NCBI RefSeq assembly: GCF_005250615.1
Contig: NZ_SULM01000004.1
Span: forward strand, 124,001 to 188,000
DNA from: Pseudomonas rhizoryzae
GTDB taxonomy: Bacteria; Pseudomonadota; Gammaproteobacteria; Pseudomonadales; Pseudomonadaceae
Direction: 5' to 3'
DNA length: 64,000 nucleotides
The position numbers and the translations under genes were made by a program. The notes under the pieces were generated by a model. It was not told the origin of the DNA and made no database searches. It was given only the letters and a program-made list of their open reading frames with translations. This document shows positions 19,811 through 28,651 of this stretch, piece after piece. Every line of letters begins with the position of its first letter. The stretch's first letter is position 1.

Positions 19811-20521
19811 ATGGAAAAACGCGCAGAACTCTACCGTGGCAAGGCCAAGTCGGTATTCACCACCGACGATCCCGATCGCCTGGTCCTGTTGTTCCGCAAC
19901 GACACCTCTGCCTTCGATGGCGAGCGCATCGAGCAACTCGACCGCAAAGGCATGGTGAACAACAAGTTCAACGCCTTCATCATGCAGAAGCTGGAAGACG
20001 CCGGCATTCCGACCCAGTTCGAGCAACTGCTGGGCGACAACGAATGCCTGGTCAAGAAGCTCGACATGATTCCGGTGGAATGCGTGGTTCGCAACTTCGC
20101 CGCCGGTAGCCTGGTGCGCCGTCTGGGCGTGGAGGAGGGCCTGGAGCTGACCCCGCCGACCTTCGAACTCTTCCTGAAGAACGATGCTCTGCACGACCCC
20201 ATGGTCAACGAAAGCCACGCCCAGGCCTTCGGCTGGGCCACCCTCGACCAACTGGCCGAGATGAAGGCGCTGACCTTCCGCATCAACGACATCCTCAAGC
20301 AGCTGTTCGACGACGCCGGCCTGCTGCTGGTGGACTTCAAGCTGGAATTCGGCCTGTTCCACGGCAAGGTGGTGCTGGGCGACGAATTCAGCCCGGACGG
20401 CAGCCGCCTGTGGGACAAGGCAACCCGCAAGAAGATGGACAAGGATCGCTTCCGCCAGGGTCTGGGTGGCGTGATCGAGGCCTATGAAGAGGTCGCCCAG
20501 CGCCTGGGCGTTCCGCTCTAA
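19811..20521 (+). CDS. purC: SAICAR synthase
   Basis: 236-residue ATP-dependent enzyme joining CAIR with aspartate in purine synthesis. The N-terminal YRGKAKSVF and the [13 protein letters not shown] and [12 protein letters not shown] blocks are family hallmarks. GGAG precedes the ATG. It is followed within 80 bases by tRNA-Ser, the arrangement known from P. aeruginosa. Confidence 0.97.
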   Translation: MEKRAELYRGKAKSVFTTDDPDRLVLLFRNDTSAFDGERIEQLDRKGMVNNKFNAFIMQKLEDAGIPTQFEQLLGDNECLVKKLDMIPVECVVRNFAAGSLVRRLGVEEGLELTPPTFELFLKNDALHDPMVNESHAQAFGWATLDQLAEMKALTFRINDILKQLFDDAGLLLVDFKLEFGLFHGKVVLGDEFSPDGSRLWDKATRKKMDKDRFRQGLGGVIEAYEEVAQRLGVPL

Positions 20522-20601
20522 ACGCAAGCCGCTGATACCAGAGCTTTTTTTGCAATTGCTTGTTCGCTTTTGCACTCATGGCTGGTATCATGCGCCGCGT
20601 T

Positions 20602-20691
20602 GGAGAGATGCCGGAGTGGTCGAACGGGACGGATTCGAAATCCGTTGAGTCAGCAATGGCTCCTAGGGTTCAAATCCCTATCTCTCCGCCA
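20602..20691 (+). tRNA. tRNA-Ser (anticodon CGA)
   Basis: The 90-base gene ends with encoded CCA. Acceptor arms GGAGAGA (20602-20608) and TCTCTCC (20681-20687) pair, with discriminator G. The anticodon stem ACGGA/TCCGT encloses TTCGAAA, giving anticodon CGA for UCG codons. The long variable arm is typical of serine tRNAs, and GGTTCAAATCC forms the T-loop. A TATCAT box at 20586 is a possible -10. Confidence 0.96.
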
Positions 20692-20705
20692 TATCGCAAG
20701 TCGCT

Positions 20706-20741
20706 GAAGCCCCTGGAAATGTTGAAATTTCCAGGGGCTTC
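20706..20741 (+). terminator. strong hairpin after tRNA-Ser
   Basis: Arms of 14-15 bp, GAAGCCCCTGGAAAT / ATTTCCAGGGGCTTC, enclose a short loop 15 bases after the tRNA. The T-run is interrupted (GTCGTTTCT). It is the probable tRNA transcript terminator. Confidence 0.8.
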
Positions 20742-20757
20742 GTCGTTTCTGGAGGAT

Positions 20758-20883
20758 ATGCAGGGACCACTTTGGAGCCTGATCAGCCCGCATCGTCCAC
20801 CACGCCACCGTCTAACGCTTTGGGTTTTCAGCGCGCTGGCTTTAACCTGGCTGGCCTCGTTTGGCGAAGTCTTGCTGCAGTAG
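20758..20883 (+). CDS. possible 41-residue membrane peptide
   Basis: ATG 20758 follows GGAGG by only two bases, a tight spacing. The product has one hydrophobic stretch (LTLWVFSALALTWLASFG) after a basic stretch rich in Arg, His and Pro. Nothing similar comes to mind. It lies just after the tRNA terminator and ends 2 bases before a minus-strand gene. It may be a real small protein or a chance frame. Confidence 0.25.
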   Translation: MQGPLWSLISPHRPPRHRLTLWVFSALALTWLASFGEVLLQ

Positions 20884-20885
20884 GG

Positions 20886-21146
20886 TCATTCTCCAGGTGC
20901 TGCCGAGTCAGTGGGGGCGAGCGCCTCGGAGGATGCGGAGAATTCCCTGATGCGCTGATAGCGGGTCAGCCAGAGGCCCAGTTCCAAGGTAAGCGTCTTG
21001 CGCTCCAGCGCGGTAAGCACCGATAAATCTTCTCTAATCGCTCGCTCAGCGATTTCTATGGCTGCCAGTTGCCCAATCGTACGTGCAGGGCAGTTTTTAA
21101 TGGCGTAGTGAAGGGCTTCTTTATAATCGCTATCCAAGCCGGGCAT
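20886..21146 (-). CDS. hypothetical protein, 86 residues
   Basis: Not recognised. AGGA lies about 8 bases before ATG 21146. The sequence looks helical and soluble (YKEALHYAIKNCPARTIG, then RAIREDLSVLTALERKTL) with an Ala/Ser-rich acidic tail and no membrane segment. Base composition is less GC-biased than neighbouring core genes. It lies in the variable region after tRNA-Ser. Confidence 0.5.
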   Translation of the reverse strand: MPGLDSDYKEALHYAIKNCPARTIGQLAAIEIAERAIREDLSVLTALERKTLTLELGLWLTRYQRIREFSASSEALAPTDSAAPGE

Positions 21147-21774
21147 GACGCGTCCTAATTAGGCCTTCGATAAGCAGTGATGTATTGATGCTTATCCATA
21201 GTGGTTGTTTTATATCTCGACCCTCCTGTTGCCGTTCAACTGGCCGGAGTTCCTTCTCGGCCCCTTAGGCATCCATGGCTGCTCCTCAGCGGCCATGATC
21301 GGTACGCAAACTCCTGTCAGCGCGCGATTCCCGCGGTACGCTCCGCTCATCGGGCCGCTGAAGGCTGGAGTCGATGATGTTTGGAGCCTAGCCGGATTGG
21401 TATCCCTTCTGGTGGCTTTTCCAGACTTAGTGATAAGCGGTCCATTAACTTGTACTCGATTTATATCGAGCTCTAAATCGGCTGTTTCAAAGGCTTTCGC
21501 CTATTAAAAGAACCGGGTATAAAGATAAAATCTGTATCGAAGTTGGACGAAGCCGCGGGTACGGTCGTGCTCCATTGATCGGCTGTAGCTGCCGATCAAT
21601 GCCGGCACAGCCGTCGAGCGGTAGTGGGGATCGCGGCAGATGGCTGGACGCGCTGTCTAATTGGAGCGATGCTGAAAACGTCCGCTGCGGAGGGGACGAT
21701 CCCCTGGTGAGGCCCAGCAGTGCCTAGCCAGGGCGAGTGGCTTCGGCGAATAAAAATAAGAGAGGAGTCGAGCG
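21147..21774. other. gene-poor stretch after tRNA-Ser
   Basis: About 630 bases with no convincing gene; the only plus-strand frame over 90 codons (21205-21507) lacks a ribosome site and any familiar motif. The middle part (21420-21540) is AT-rich compared with the flanks. A strong hairpin lies at 21573-21601 and a second, GGGGA/TCCCC, near 21695-21710. A small RNA is possible but no promoter is clear. Confidence 0.5.
21573..21601. repeat. 11-bp perfect inverted repeat (hairpin)
   Basis: CATTGATCGGC and GCCGATCAATG enclose the 7-base loop TGTAGCT. No T-run follows on either strand. It could be an RNA stem or a protein-binding palindrome. Confidence 0.6.
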
Positions 21775-22236
21775 ATGTTCTATAAGGTCAGCGTGTATTC
21801 ACGGCCGGAAGATCGTGGGCTATTGGTCTGGCGGTGGAAGAAACAATTTCTCGGCGAGTGGGTCGAGTCGCGTCAGGAGTTCGAGGACTGCGATCATTGC
21901 GTGCATCATGCGCTGCTGGATGCCAAGGGACAGCGTATCCACCTCGAGACCGATCGCTGCACCCTGTATCGCTATCGTTTTCAGAGCATGCTTCACCAGT
22001 ATGGGAGCTGCTACTGCCTGAGCGGTGGCCGAACGTCCGAAGCCATCCTGGATCTCATCGCGCAGATCGAGGAGCGCCACAACATCATAGTGCTACGGGA
22101 CGGCCAGCCCTTCTTCGCCCATTACCGCGCCGACCTTCAGCCGGAGGGGACGCTCGATCCCGAGTTATGGCAGGGCGTGGAATGGCGGAACCTGGAAGGG
22201 CGCTTCGAATACGCGCGCAATCCCAGACCGCTCTGA
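21775..22236 (+). CDS. hypothetical protein, 153 residues
   Basis: Not recognised. The start is supported by AGAGGAG about 9 bases upstream. The protein is rich in Arg, Cys, Tyr and Trp, with four cysteines in two loose pairs (CDHC near residue 40, CYC near 79) that might bind metal, and no signal peptide or membrane segment. It is convergent with the rsmN-like gene, which ends 23 bases after it. Confidence 0.6.
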   Translation: MFYKVSVYSRPEDRGLLVWRWKKQFLGEWVESRQEFEDCDHCVHHALLDAKGQRIHLETDRCTLYRYRFQSMLHQYGSCYCLSGGRTSEAILDLIAQIEERHNIIVLRDGQPFFAHYRADLQPEGTLDPELWQGVEWRNLEGRFEYARNPRPL

Positions 22237-22259
22237 CCATCGAGCCAAGTTGGGGGAGC

Positions 22260-22466
22260 CTAGAAGGGTAGGAGTTCCTGGCGCATGATGCTGATGTCGG
22301 CGGGCGCCTGGATACCCACCTGTACCCGCTCCCCCTGCACCTTGATGATGCGGATGTTGATGCCGCCATTGAACAGCTGATCCAGCACCTTTTCCTCATC
22401 AGCACCCGGTTTCAGGGATAGGTTGATGATTTCGTCGGTGCGGCGCGTCAAGACCAGATAAGACAT
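22260..22466 (-). CDS. rsmN: RsmN/RsmF-type CsrA-family RNA-binding protein
   Basis: 68 residues. The frame LVLTRRTDEIINL at the N-terminus and VGIQAPADISIMRQELL at the C-terminus is CsrA-like, but about 14 residues (KPGADEEKVLDQLF) are inserted between the first strands. That insertion, which forms a helix between swapped strands, is the hallmark of P. aeruginosa RsmN/RsmF. Arg62, the RNA-binding residue of RsmN, falls at the same position here. These proteins bind ANGGAN motifs in mRNA leaders and repress translation. ATG 22466 is preferred because CAGGGA lies about 8 bases upstream; ATGs at 22472 and 22481 are alternatives. Confidence 0.8.
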   Translation of the reverse strand: MSYLVLTRRTDEIINLSLKPGADEEKVLDQLFNGGINIRIIKVQGERVQVGIQAPADISIMRQELLPF

Positions 22467-22546
22467 GAGCATCCCTGCCATGATTTCGAGGCTCAGATGA
22501 TAGCCAGTTCTGCTGAGTATGAGAACAAGTCCGCAGATTATTCGCT

Positions 22547-22819
22547 CTAGGACGGGAATCTGCGCCTATTTAGCCGCCATTGCCGCGGTTTCAGTTGCCA
22601 ACGCCGGATGACGAACCCTAGCAGGCCGGCAGAAATCGTCAGCAGATTTACTCGGTCGGTGGGACCACTGCCGTGATAGCCAGCGGCAAAGGCAACCAGG
22701 GTCGCGAGTGCCCACATCGAGATCGCCGACGCGACGGCGACGGCCATTTCATTCAAGTCCGAAGCCGGTGCTCGCCTCGCGGCGGGGAGCGGTTCGTTTT
22801 CGTAGTCTTCTTCCAGCAT
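22547..22819 (-). CDS. small membrane protein, 90 residues
   Basis: Not recognised. GGAG lies about 7 bases before ATG 22819. The acidic N-terminus (EEDYENE) is followed by two hydrophobic segments (about 25-47 and 58-73) and a very basic C-terminus (RRWQLKPRQWRLNRRR). This topology suggests an inner-membrane protein with its tail in the cytoplasm. It lies between the rsmN-like gene and the catalase gene. Confidence 0.55.
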   Translation of the reverse strand: MLEEDYENEPLPAARRAPASDLNEMAVAVASAISMWALATLVAFAAGYHGSGPTDRVNLLTISAGLLGFVIRRWQLKPRQWRLNRRRFPS

Positions 22820-23079
22820 GGGCAGCTCCGGCGTGCTTCTTGTTTGAGATTATCGCCAAGCGTCTTATCGACTGCTTATGAGCAGTCTGGATGGGAGCGA
22901 TAGCGCGATCAGCAATTTTTTCCGCTGAGCGGACCAGAGGTACTCGCTAGAGCCATGGATGGTCATCGGAAGCGGTCGAGGTGCCGTTTCGCTGCATGAC
23001 AGCTCGTCTGACGGCAGACAACTGCTGAAGAAAAGGACCGGTCACTGCTGTGTTCGATGTGAGCAGCCTGGAGACCATC

Positions 23080-24675
23080 ATGAGCGACGACAAGATCACT
23101 CTTACCACCCGCCAAGGCCACCCTGTACGGGACAATCAGAGCCTGAGAAGTGTGGGGGAGCGCGGCCCGGCGACGCTGGAAAACTATCAGTTCATCGAGA
23201 AGATCACCCACTTCGACCGGGAGCGGGTACCCGAACGGGTCGTGCATGCCCGGGGCACCGCCGCCCATGGTTGGTTCGAGGCCTATGGCACCATCGGCGA
23301 TGAGCCGGCGAGTCGTTACACCTGCGCCAAGGTGCTGACCAAGACCGGGGTAAGGACGCCGGTTTTCCTGCGCTTTTCCACGGTGATCGGCGCCAAGGAA
23401 TCCCCCGAGACCGCGCGGGATCCCCGCGGCTTCGCGATCAAGTTCTATACCGAGGACGGCAACTGGGATCTGGTGGGGAACAACCTGAAGGTGTTCTTCA
23501 TCCGCGACGCCATCAAGTTTCCCGATATGATCCATGCCTTCAAGCCCGATCCCATCACCAACCGCCAGGAGCCATGGCGCTTCTACGACTTCGTCCAGCA
23601 CCATCCGGAAGCCCTGCACATGGTGACCTGGGTGAAGAGCCCCTGGGGTATTCCCGCGGACTACCGGCACATGCAGGGATCGAGCGTGAACACCTACAAG
23701 CTGGTCAATGACCAAGGCGTTGCGGTGCTGTGCAAGTTCTCTTTCGAACCCAAGCAGGGCATCAAGAACCTTACCAGCGAACAGGCGGCCGACATCCAGA
23801 AATACGATGTGGGCCATGCCACCCGGGATCTCTACGACGCCATCGACCGCGGCGACTATCCCGAATGGGAGATGTGCGTGCAGATCATGACGGACGAGGC
23901 CCACGACGAGTTGCCCTTCGACCCCCTGGATGACACCAAGCGCTGGCCCGAGGATCAGTTTCCCTTGCTGCCAGTGGGCCGGCTGGTGCTGGATCGCAAT
24001 CCCGCGAATGTCTTCGCCGAAACCGAGCAGGCAGCCTTCGGGACGGGGGTCCTGGTGGAAGGGATCGACTTTTCCGACGACAAGATGCTGCAGGGGCGGA
24101 CACTGTCCTATTCCGATACCCAGCGCTATCGGGTCGGTGCCAATTACCTGCAGTTGCCGATCAATGCGCCCAAGTGTCCCTATGCGACCAACCAGCGCGA
24201 TGGCCAGATGGCCCTGCAAGTGGATCGCAGCGGCAGCAATCCCCATGTCAATTACGAGCCGAGTTCCGAGGGCGGCCTGAGCGAGGCACCGCGGCCGCAA
24301 CACGAGTATCGCCAGTGGATCGAGGGGCACCTGGGCCGCTATCAGTCGCGCAAGACCGCAGCGGACTATCAGCAGACCGGCGCGCGTTACCGTTCCTTCG
24401 AGGAGTGGGAGCGAGACGACCTCATCGCCAATCTGGTCGCCGACATGAAGGCGTGTCCCGAGAACATCCAACTGCGGATGGTCTGGCATTTCTGGCACTG
24501 CGATCCGGACTATGGAACCCGCGTGGCCCAAGGCGCCGGCATCGACCTGGAGAGGGCCAAGGCCTTGCCGAATCTGCCAGGGCATCCGGCGCCCAACGAG
24601 GATGTGCCGGGCGCGACCTACCAGGGCGGTGAGCGAGAGGCACCGAAGCCTGGTACGCCTGGGCAGCCTGCCTGA
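23080..24675 (+). CDS. monofunctional haem catalase
   Basis: 531 residues, hydrogen peroxide dismutation. The distal histidine is H56 in [11 protein letters not shown], the distal asparagine is in [10 protein letters not shown] near 134, and the haem-ligand tyrosine is in [12 protein letters not shown] near 350. There is no signal peptide, unlike P. aeruginosa KatB, and it is longer than KatA, with a Pro/Gly-rich tail. ATG 23080 follows GGAG by 6 bases; the upstream in-frame start at 23050 lacks one. It stands alone; no ankyrin partner or OxyR gene is nearby, and I saw no clear OxyR site. Confidence 0.93.
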   Translation: MSDDKITLTTRQGHPVRDNQSLRSVGERGPATLENYQFIEKITHFDRERVPERVVHARGTAAHGWFEAYGTIGDEPASRYTCAKVLTKTGVRTPVFLRFSTVIGAKESPETARDPRGFAIKFYTEDGNWDLVGNNLKVFFIRDAIKFPDMIHAFKPDPITNRQEPWRFYDFVQHHPEALHMVTWVKSPWGIPADYRHMQGSSVNTYKLVNDQGVAVLCKFSFEPKQGIKNLTSEQAADIQKYDVGHATRDLYDAIDRGDYPEWEMCVQIMTDEAHDELPFDPLDDTKRWPEDQFPLLPVGRLVLDRNPANVFAETEQAAFGTGVLVEGIDFSDDKMLQGRTLSYSDTQRYRVGANYLQLPINAPKCPYATNQRDGQMALQVDRSGSNPHVNYEPSSEGGLSEAPRPQHEYRQWIEGHLGRYQSRKTAADYQQTGARYRSFEEWERDDLIANLVADMKACPENIQLRMVWHFWHCDPDYGTRVAQGAGIDLERAKALPNLPGHPAPNEDVPGATYQGGEREAPKPGTPGQPA

Positions 24676-24720
24676 CTTGGCCATGAGCCGACGGATAGGT
24701 GCCGTCGGCGTCGCCGGTGC

Positions 24721-25605
24721 TCAGCGAGTCGATTCGTCCCGTTCGAAGAGCGTCCAGCAGCGGTCGAAATCCTCGCGCCAGTCGGGCAGGGTGAACGGCA
24801 GCACCGCCTGGGCCTTGCTGCAATCCAGTCGGGAATAGAGTGGACGAGTGGCCGGGGTGGGATAGTTGCGCGTGTTGGTCGGATAGAGACGGGCACGTAA
24901 TTCGCCACGGTTGGCCAAGCACTCGGCGATGGCTTCGGCGAAGCCGTACCAGGAGGTCTGGCCGGCATTGGTCAGGTGGTACAGACCGCCCAGTTCGGGT
25001 TGTTCACCGAGGCGTTTGACCAGGTGACGGGTCGCCCGGGCGATCGTCGGTGCCCAGGTTGGAGCACCTTGCTGGTCGTCCACCACATGCAGTTCGTCAC
25101 GCTCCGCGAGCAGGCGGCGCATGGTATTGAAGAAGCACTGGCCATCGTGGGAGTAGACCCAGGAGGTGCGCAGGACCAGGGCGCGACCTCCGCTGGCCAG
25201 TACCGCCTGCTCGCCGGCCAGCTTGGAACGTCCATAGACGCTCAACGGCGCTGGGGCGCAGGCTTCGGTGTAGGGCTGGCGACCGGTGCCGTCGAAGACG
25301 TAATCGGTGGAGTAGTGGACGAAGGGGATGTCGCGGTCACGTGCCCATTCGGCCAGGATCCGCGGCGCCTCGGTGTTGATCGCGGTGGCGATCTCGGCGT
25401 CGTCCTCTGCCTGATCGACCGCGGTATAGGCCGCCGCATTGATGATGAGATCGGCAGTGAGAGTTTCGAGCGCCACGCGCAGCTGTGAGGTCTTGGCGAG
25501 ATCCAGCTCCGCCTGGCCGATGACGGTGAGCCGATGGGTACTGGCGAACTCGCGCTGCAAGGCACGCGAAACCTGGCCGGAGCGACCGATGATCACAATA
25601 TTCAT
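24721..25605 (-). CDS. rfbD: dTDP-4-dehydrorhamnose reductase
   Basis: 294-residue NAD(P)H-dependent short-chain-type reductase making dTDP-L-rhamnose. The nucleotide-binding motif IIGRSGQVSRAL is degenerate from the usual GxxGQLG (Gly to Ser and Val). The catalytic YGRSK and STDYVFDG motifs are intact. Start MNIVII at 25605 fits the family; an upstream frame would add 33 residues. No rfbB, rfbA or rfbC is in the window, so it is an orphan copy. Confidence 0.88.
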   Translation of the reverse strand: MNIVIIGRSGQVSRALQREFASTHRLTVIGQAELDLAKTSQLRVALETLTADLIINAAAYTAVDQAEDDAEIATAINTEAPRILAEWARDRDIPFVHYSTDYVFDGTGRQPYTEACAPAPLSVYGRSKLAGEQAVLASGGRALVLRTSWVYSHDGQCFFNTMRRLLAERDELHVVDDQQGAPTWAPTIARATRHLVKRLGEQPELGGLYHLTNAGQTSWYGFAEAIAECLANRGELRARLYPTNTRNYPTPATRPLYSRLDCSKAQAVLPFTLPDWREDFDRCWTLFERDESTR

Positions 25606-25854
25606 GAAACCATACCTGAGCGCCTTCCTGCGAAGGCGTACGTCCTGAAAATCGATTCCTGAAAAGCCCAAGGCTTTTCCCGCACTAAAGCCAACCGGTC
25701 GCACGGGGCGACAAGCTTGGATTTCCGGTCATCTTTCGCGAGAAAGATGGCAGCCGCTGGCTATGGCGGAGTGAGCATCGACTGGTTGGACGAGAGGGTC
25801 ATGGTGCGACTCGAAAAGGATACGCGGCTAGGACTGCCATCCATCGGTGTGAGT

Positions 25855-26712
25855 TCAGCTTGGACGGGACAGCGATGCCAGCAGCTTGCCAAGCTCTAGA
25901 CCTGCCGTCGAGGCGGTTAGCACAGCGGTATGGAGAACCTGTTCAAGTTCGCGGATGTTGCCGGGCCAGGCATAGGCGAGCAGGGCGGCTTCGTCCTGGG
26001 GCGTCAAGACAGGCGGCGAGCGACCGAGACGCTCGGCGTGTTGCTTGAGGAAATACCGAGCGAGCGGCAGTAGATCGGCCGGACGCTCCCGCAAGGCGGG
26101 CACTGGTAGCTGCCCGGGATTTAGCAGCCGCCAGAGTCCCGCGTCGAAATTGCCTGCCGCCACCGTACGCTCGAGGTCCACACTGGAACCGGCGACCAAG
26201 CGCACGTCCACGGCGGTACGCTGGTTGCTCCCTTCGCGCAGGATGCTGCCCTCTTGGAGAACCTGGGCCAGTTCCTGCTGTAAGGCGTGCGGCAGATCGG
26301 CAATTTCATCCAGATAAAGGGTGCCATGCTGGGCCGTACCGAACCAACCCATGCGACTACCCGAGGTGCCCGCGTAGGCGCGGGGCAGATAGCCGAATAA
26401 TTCGGCGCCGGCGTGGCGACGGCTCAGCGAGGTGCAACTGAGACTGCTGAACAGGCCGGAACGGCCGCTGCGCTCGTGGAGACGCCGCGCCAACAGCTCC
26501 CGGCCGGTGCCCCATTCGCCGGAAAGCAGGACCGGATGCGGATGAGGGGCGAAGCCATCGAGCTGGTCGAGCAACTGGCGCGAACGAGGATCGGCGAAGG
26601 CCAGCGCCTTGGCGCGAATGGTGAGGGTATTCTGCTGATCCGCGGGTACGATCAGCAGATCATGGGAGAGGGTAGGCATGTCGACGTCACAGGCGGGCAA
26701 GGTACTCAGCAT
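25855..26712 (-). CDS. degenerate sigma-54 activator-like AAA+ protein
   Basis: 285 residues that align with the SfnR-like regulator at 40197-41282 over the AAA+ core (AFADPRSRQLLDQL against VFADPRSRELLAHL). The Walker A is GEWGTGRE: the ATP-binding lysine is arginine (R71). The sigma-54-contacting GAFTGA loop reads RAYAGT. Walker B (TLYLDEIADLP) and the WPGNIRELE box remain. The protein ends after the AAA+ C-terminal helices, with no DNA-binding helix-turn-helix. It is unlikely to activate sigma-54 transcription; it may be decaying or may act as a regulatory partner of an intact activator. ATG 26712 is used, with M12 an alternative. Confidence 0.8.
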   Translation of the reverse strand: MLSTLPACDVDMPTLSHDLLIVPADQQNTLTIRAKALAFADPRSRQLLDQLDGFAPHPHPVLLSGEWGTGRELLARRLHERSGRSGLFSSLSCTSLSRRHAGAELFGYLPRAYAGTSGSRMGWFGTAQHGTLYLDEIADLPHALQQELAQVLQEGSILREGSNQRTAVDVRLVAGSSVDLERTVAAGNFDAGLWRLLNPGQLPVPALRERPADLLPLARYFLKQHAERLGRSPPVLTPQDEAALLAYAWPGNIRELEQVLHTAVLTASTAGLELGKLLASLSRPS

Positions 26713-27012
26713 GAAGGCCCAGATTTATATCTAAAAATAAGAATTAACTATGTTTTTAGATTTGTTGGTTATTTTATGGGAATAAGATGCTGCGGTTTGG
26801 CCCTCGATCCGCCGGCATGCCTAAGGTTTTCTACGAGGCCTCATCGAGCGCAGGCCTTTTCACTCAGAACCTTGAAACCCGCTGGATGGCACCAGCTTGA
26901 TTACAGGAGGCCTGTTTTGGTTTTTTCCTCTGTTGGCAGAAGTCGTAGGCGGCGCCTTGGGAAGCGCGCTGGTAGATGGGATCTAGCGCGCCTAGCGCCG
27001 AGGTGATGTCTG
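26713..27012. other. intergenic region with AT-rich patch
   Basis: About 300 bases between divergent genes. The first 70 bases are AT-rich (TTTATATCTAAAAATAAG and neighbours), unlike the GC-rich surroundings. I see no gene and no complete sigma-54 box; GGCACCAGCTTGAT near 26886 lacks the -12 GC. Confidence 0.5.
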
Positions 27013-27405
27013 ATGGCCGTTCTGCGTACGCCCTGTCCTCCTGCTGTCTGTACCTGCGAGCGTGAGCGCGTACTGGCCGATCCGCACCTCGATGCGCGGG
27101 CGCTGCTGCTCAACCGCACGGAGGAGCAGCGGCTGCTGGCACGCTTGGAGGGCGTCGCCAGTCTTGCCGACTTGCAGCGCTTGCAGCAGCGGTTACTGGA
27201 GCAACTGGGTATCCGTCTGGAGATCGCCCCGGGGCTGGGTGAGGTGCGTAGCGCGCGAGGCCTGGTGATCGAGCTGCAACCCCGTCCCGGGCTGTGTCGC
27301 AAGCTGCATCAGTCGATACCCGCAGCCATTCGCCGTGGGCTCACGCAACGGCCGGAGATCCTTTACGAGCTGCTCAACGCCAACGACCTGCTACGTGACG
27401 CCTGA
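27013..27405 (+). CDS. conserved hypothetical protein, 130 residues
   Basis: GAGGTG lies about 9 bases before ATG 27013. The N-terminus holds CPPAVCTCERE, three close cysteines, and the rest is a leucine- and arginine-rich helical region (RTEEQRLLARLEG, then LQRLQQRLLEQLG) ending in AAIRRGLTQRPEIL. It resembles a Pseudomonas family of unknown function. It is convergent with xth, with a gap of only 7 bases. Confidence 0.65.
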   Translation: MAVLRTPCPPAVCTCERERVLADPHLDARALLLNRTEEQRLLARLEGVASLADLQRLQQRLLEQLGIRLEIAPGLGEVRSARGLVIELQPRPGLCRKLHQSIPAAIRRGLTQRPEILYELLNANDLLRDA

Positions 27406-27412
27406 GCGGCTT

Positions 27413-28201
27413 CTAGGTCGGCGCCGCGATGCCAATCCAGGTAGGGGAGTGATCGCTGGTTTTCTCCAGGTCCCGTACCCAGCGGTGCACGCCGGCGTCC
27501 TTGAGGTGGGGTGCCAGCGCGGGGCTCAATAGCAGATGGTCGATGCGCAGCCCCGCATTGCGTTGCCAGCGCTGCCGAAAATAGTCCCAATAGGTGTAGA
27601 TCGCCTCATCCGGGTGTCGCGCGCGCAGGGCATCCAGCCAACCCTGGTCGAGCAGGCGTTGGAAACAGGCGCGACTCTCGGGTTGCAGCAGGGCGTCCTT
27701 GCGCCAGGACTTGGGATCGTAGATGTCGCGGTCGGTGGGCACTACGTTGTAGTCACCCGCGAGCACCACGGGATGGCCACTGTCGAGCAACCCCTGGGCA
27801 TGCTCGATGAAGTGTTCGAACCAGGCCAGCTTGTAATCGAATTTGGGTCCCGGCCAGGGGTTGCCGTTGGGTAGGTAGAGGCAGGCCACGATCACGCCTT
27901 TCACCGCCGCTTCGAGATAGCGACGCTGAGGGTCATTCTCCATCCCAGGTAGGCCGCGGCGGATCTCCAGCGGTTGATCGTCGCGCGCCAGGATGGCCAC
28001 CCCGTTCCAGGAGGGTTGGCCATCCCAGAGCGCACCGTAGCCTGCCGCTTCCAGTTCCGCCTGAGGGAAATCGGTCGCCTTGGCCTTGAGTTCCTGCAGA
28101 CAGACGATGTCCGGGCGTTCCCGCTCCAGCCATTGCAGCAGGATGGGCAGCCGGGCGCGGATGCCATTGACGTTGTAGGTCGCGAGAGTCAGGCCAGCCA
28201 T
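27413..28201 (-). CDS. xth: exodeoxyribonuclease III
   Basis: 262-residue AP endonuclease and 3'-5' exonuclease of the EEP fold. Catalytic motifs: TYNVNGIRARL near the N-terminus, CLQELKA with the metal-binding glutamate near 37, GDYNVVPTDRD near 150, RIDHLLLS near 220 and SDHSPTW near the C-terminus. GGAG precedes ATG 28201. Full length. Confidence 0.95.
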   Translation of the reverse strand: MAGLTLATYNVNGIRARLPILLQWLERERPDIVCLQELKAKATDFPQAELEAAGYGALWDGQPSWNGVAILARDDQPLEIRRGLPGMENDPQRRYLEAAVKGVIVACLYLPNGNPWPGPKFDYKLAWFEHFIEHAQGLLDSGHPVVLAGDYNVVPTDRDIYDPKSWRKDALLQPESRACFQRLLDQGWLDALRARHPDEAIYTYWDYFRQRWQRNAGLRIDHLLLSPALAPHLKDAGVHRWVRDLEKTSDHSPTWIGIAAPT

Positions 28202-28651
28202 TGTGGGCTCCTGCAGGATGTATCGAACCTGACCCGTCAGGCGGTCACTCGGTTCCTTGTCATAATTTATGTGATGCAGTTCACTTTAATTAATGACTAA
28301 CTTTTTTTGGCACCTTCGGGAACTTTTGGTCGCCCGCCGAGATTTCTGCAAAGAAAAATTGACGATGAAGATGAAATCTCTGTTTCAGACTTTGATTTGA
28401 GGATGTCTCATCAAGCGAGACGACGAGCGGTAATTATAAAATACCTATAAAAATCAGTTGCTTGTATAAGTGTGCGGTAATGGCTAAATAGTGGCTACCA
28501 CAATAAGGCGCAGAAGTTGGCATATCGCTTGTATAGATCGATAGGCCTGGAGGCATTGCTTCGCTGCACTCTGTCAGCGAAGTCCTTCTCTCACTTCATA
28601 TCGGCGAGTGTTCAAGGAGAGCGTTCACGTGTCGATTTAGCGCAGTTGGTG
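28202..28651. other. AT-rich region upstream of the GH5 gene
   Basis: About 450 bases without a clear gene. Bases 28260-28480 are much richer in A and T than the chromosome (TTAATTAATGAC-type runs and TATAAAATACCTATAAAA near 28434). A promoter for the downstream secreted protein is likely here. An AGGAGA with a GTG start at 28629 opens a frame that stops after three codons. Confidence 0.5.

Noticed and set aside
21205-21507. 100-codon plus-strand frame after tRNA-Ser
   Set aside because: No ribosome site, no recognisable motif and composition like random translation.
28629-28640. GTG with a good AGGAGA as the start of the GH5 gene
   Set aside because: It is out of frame and reaches a stop after three codons.
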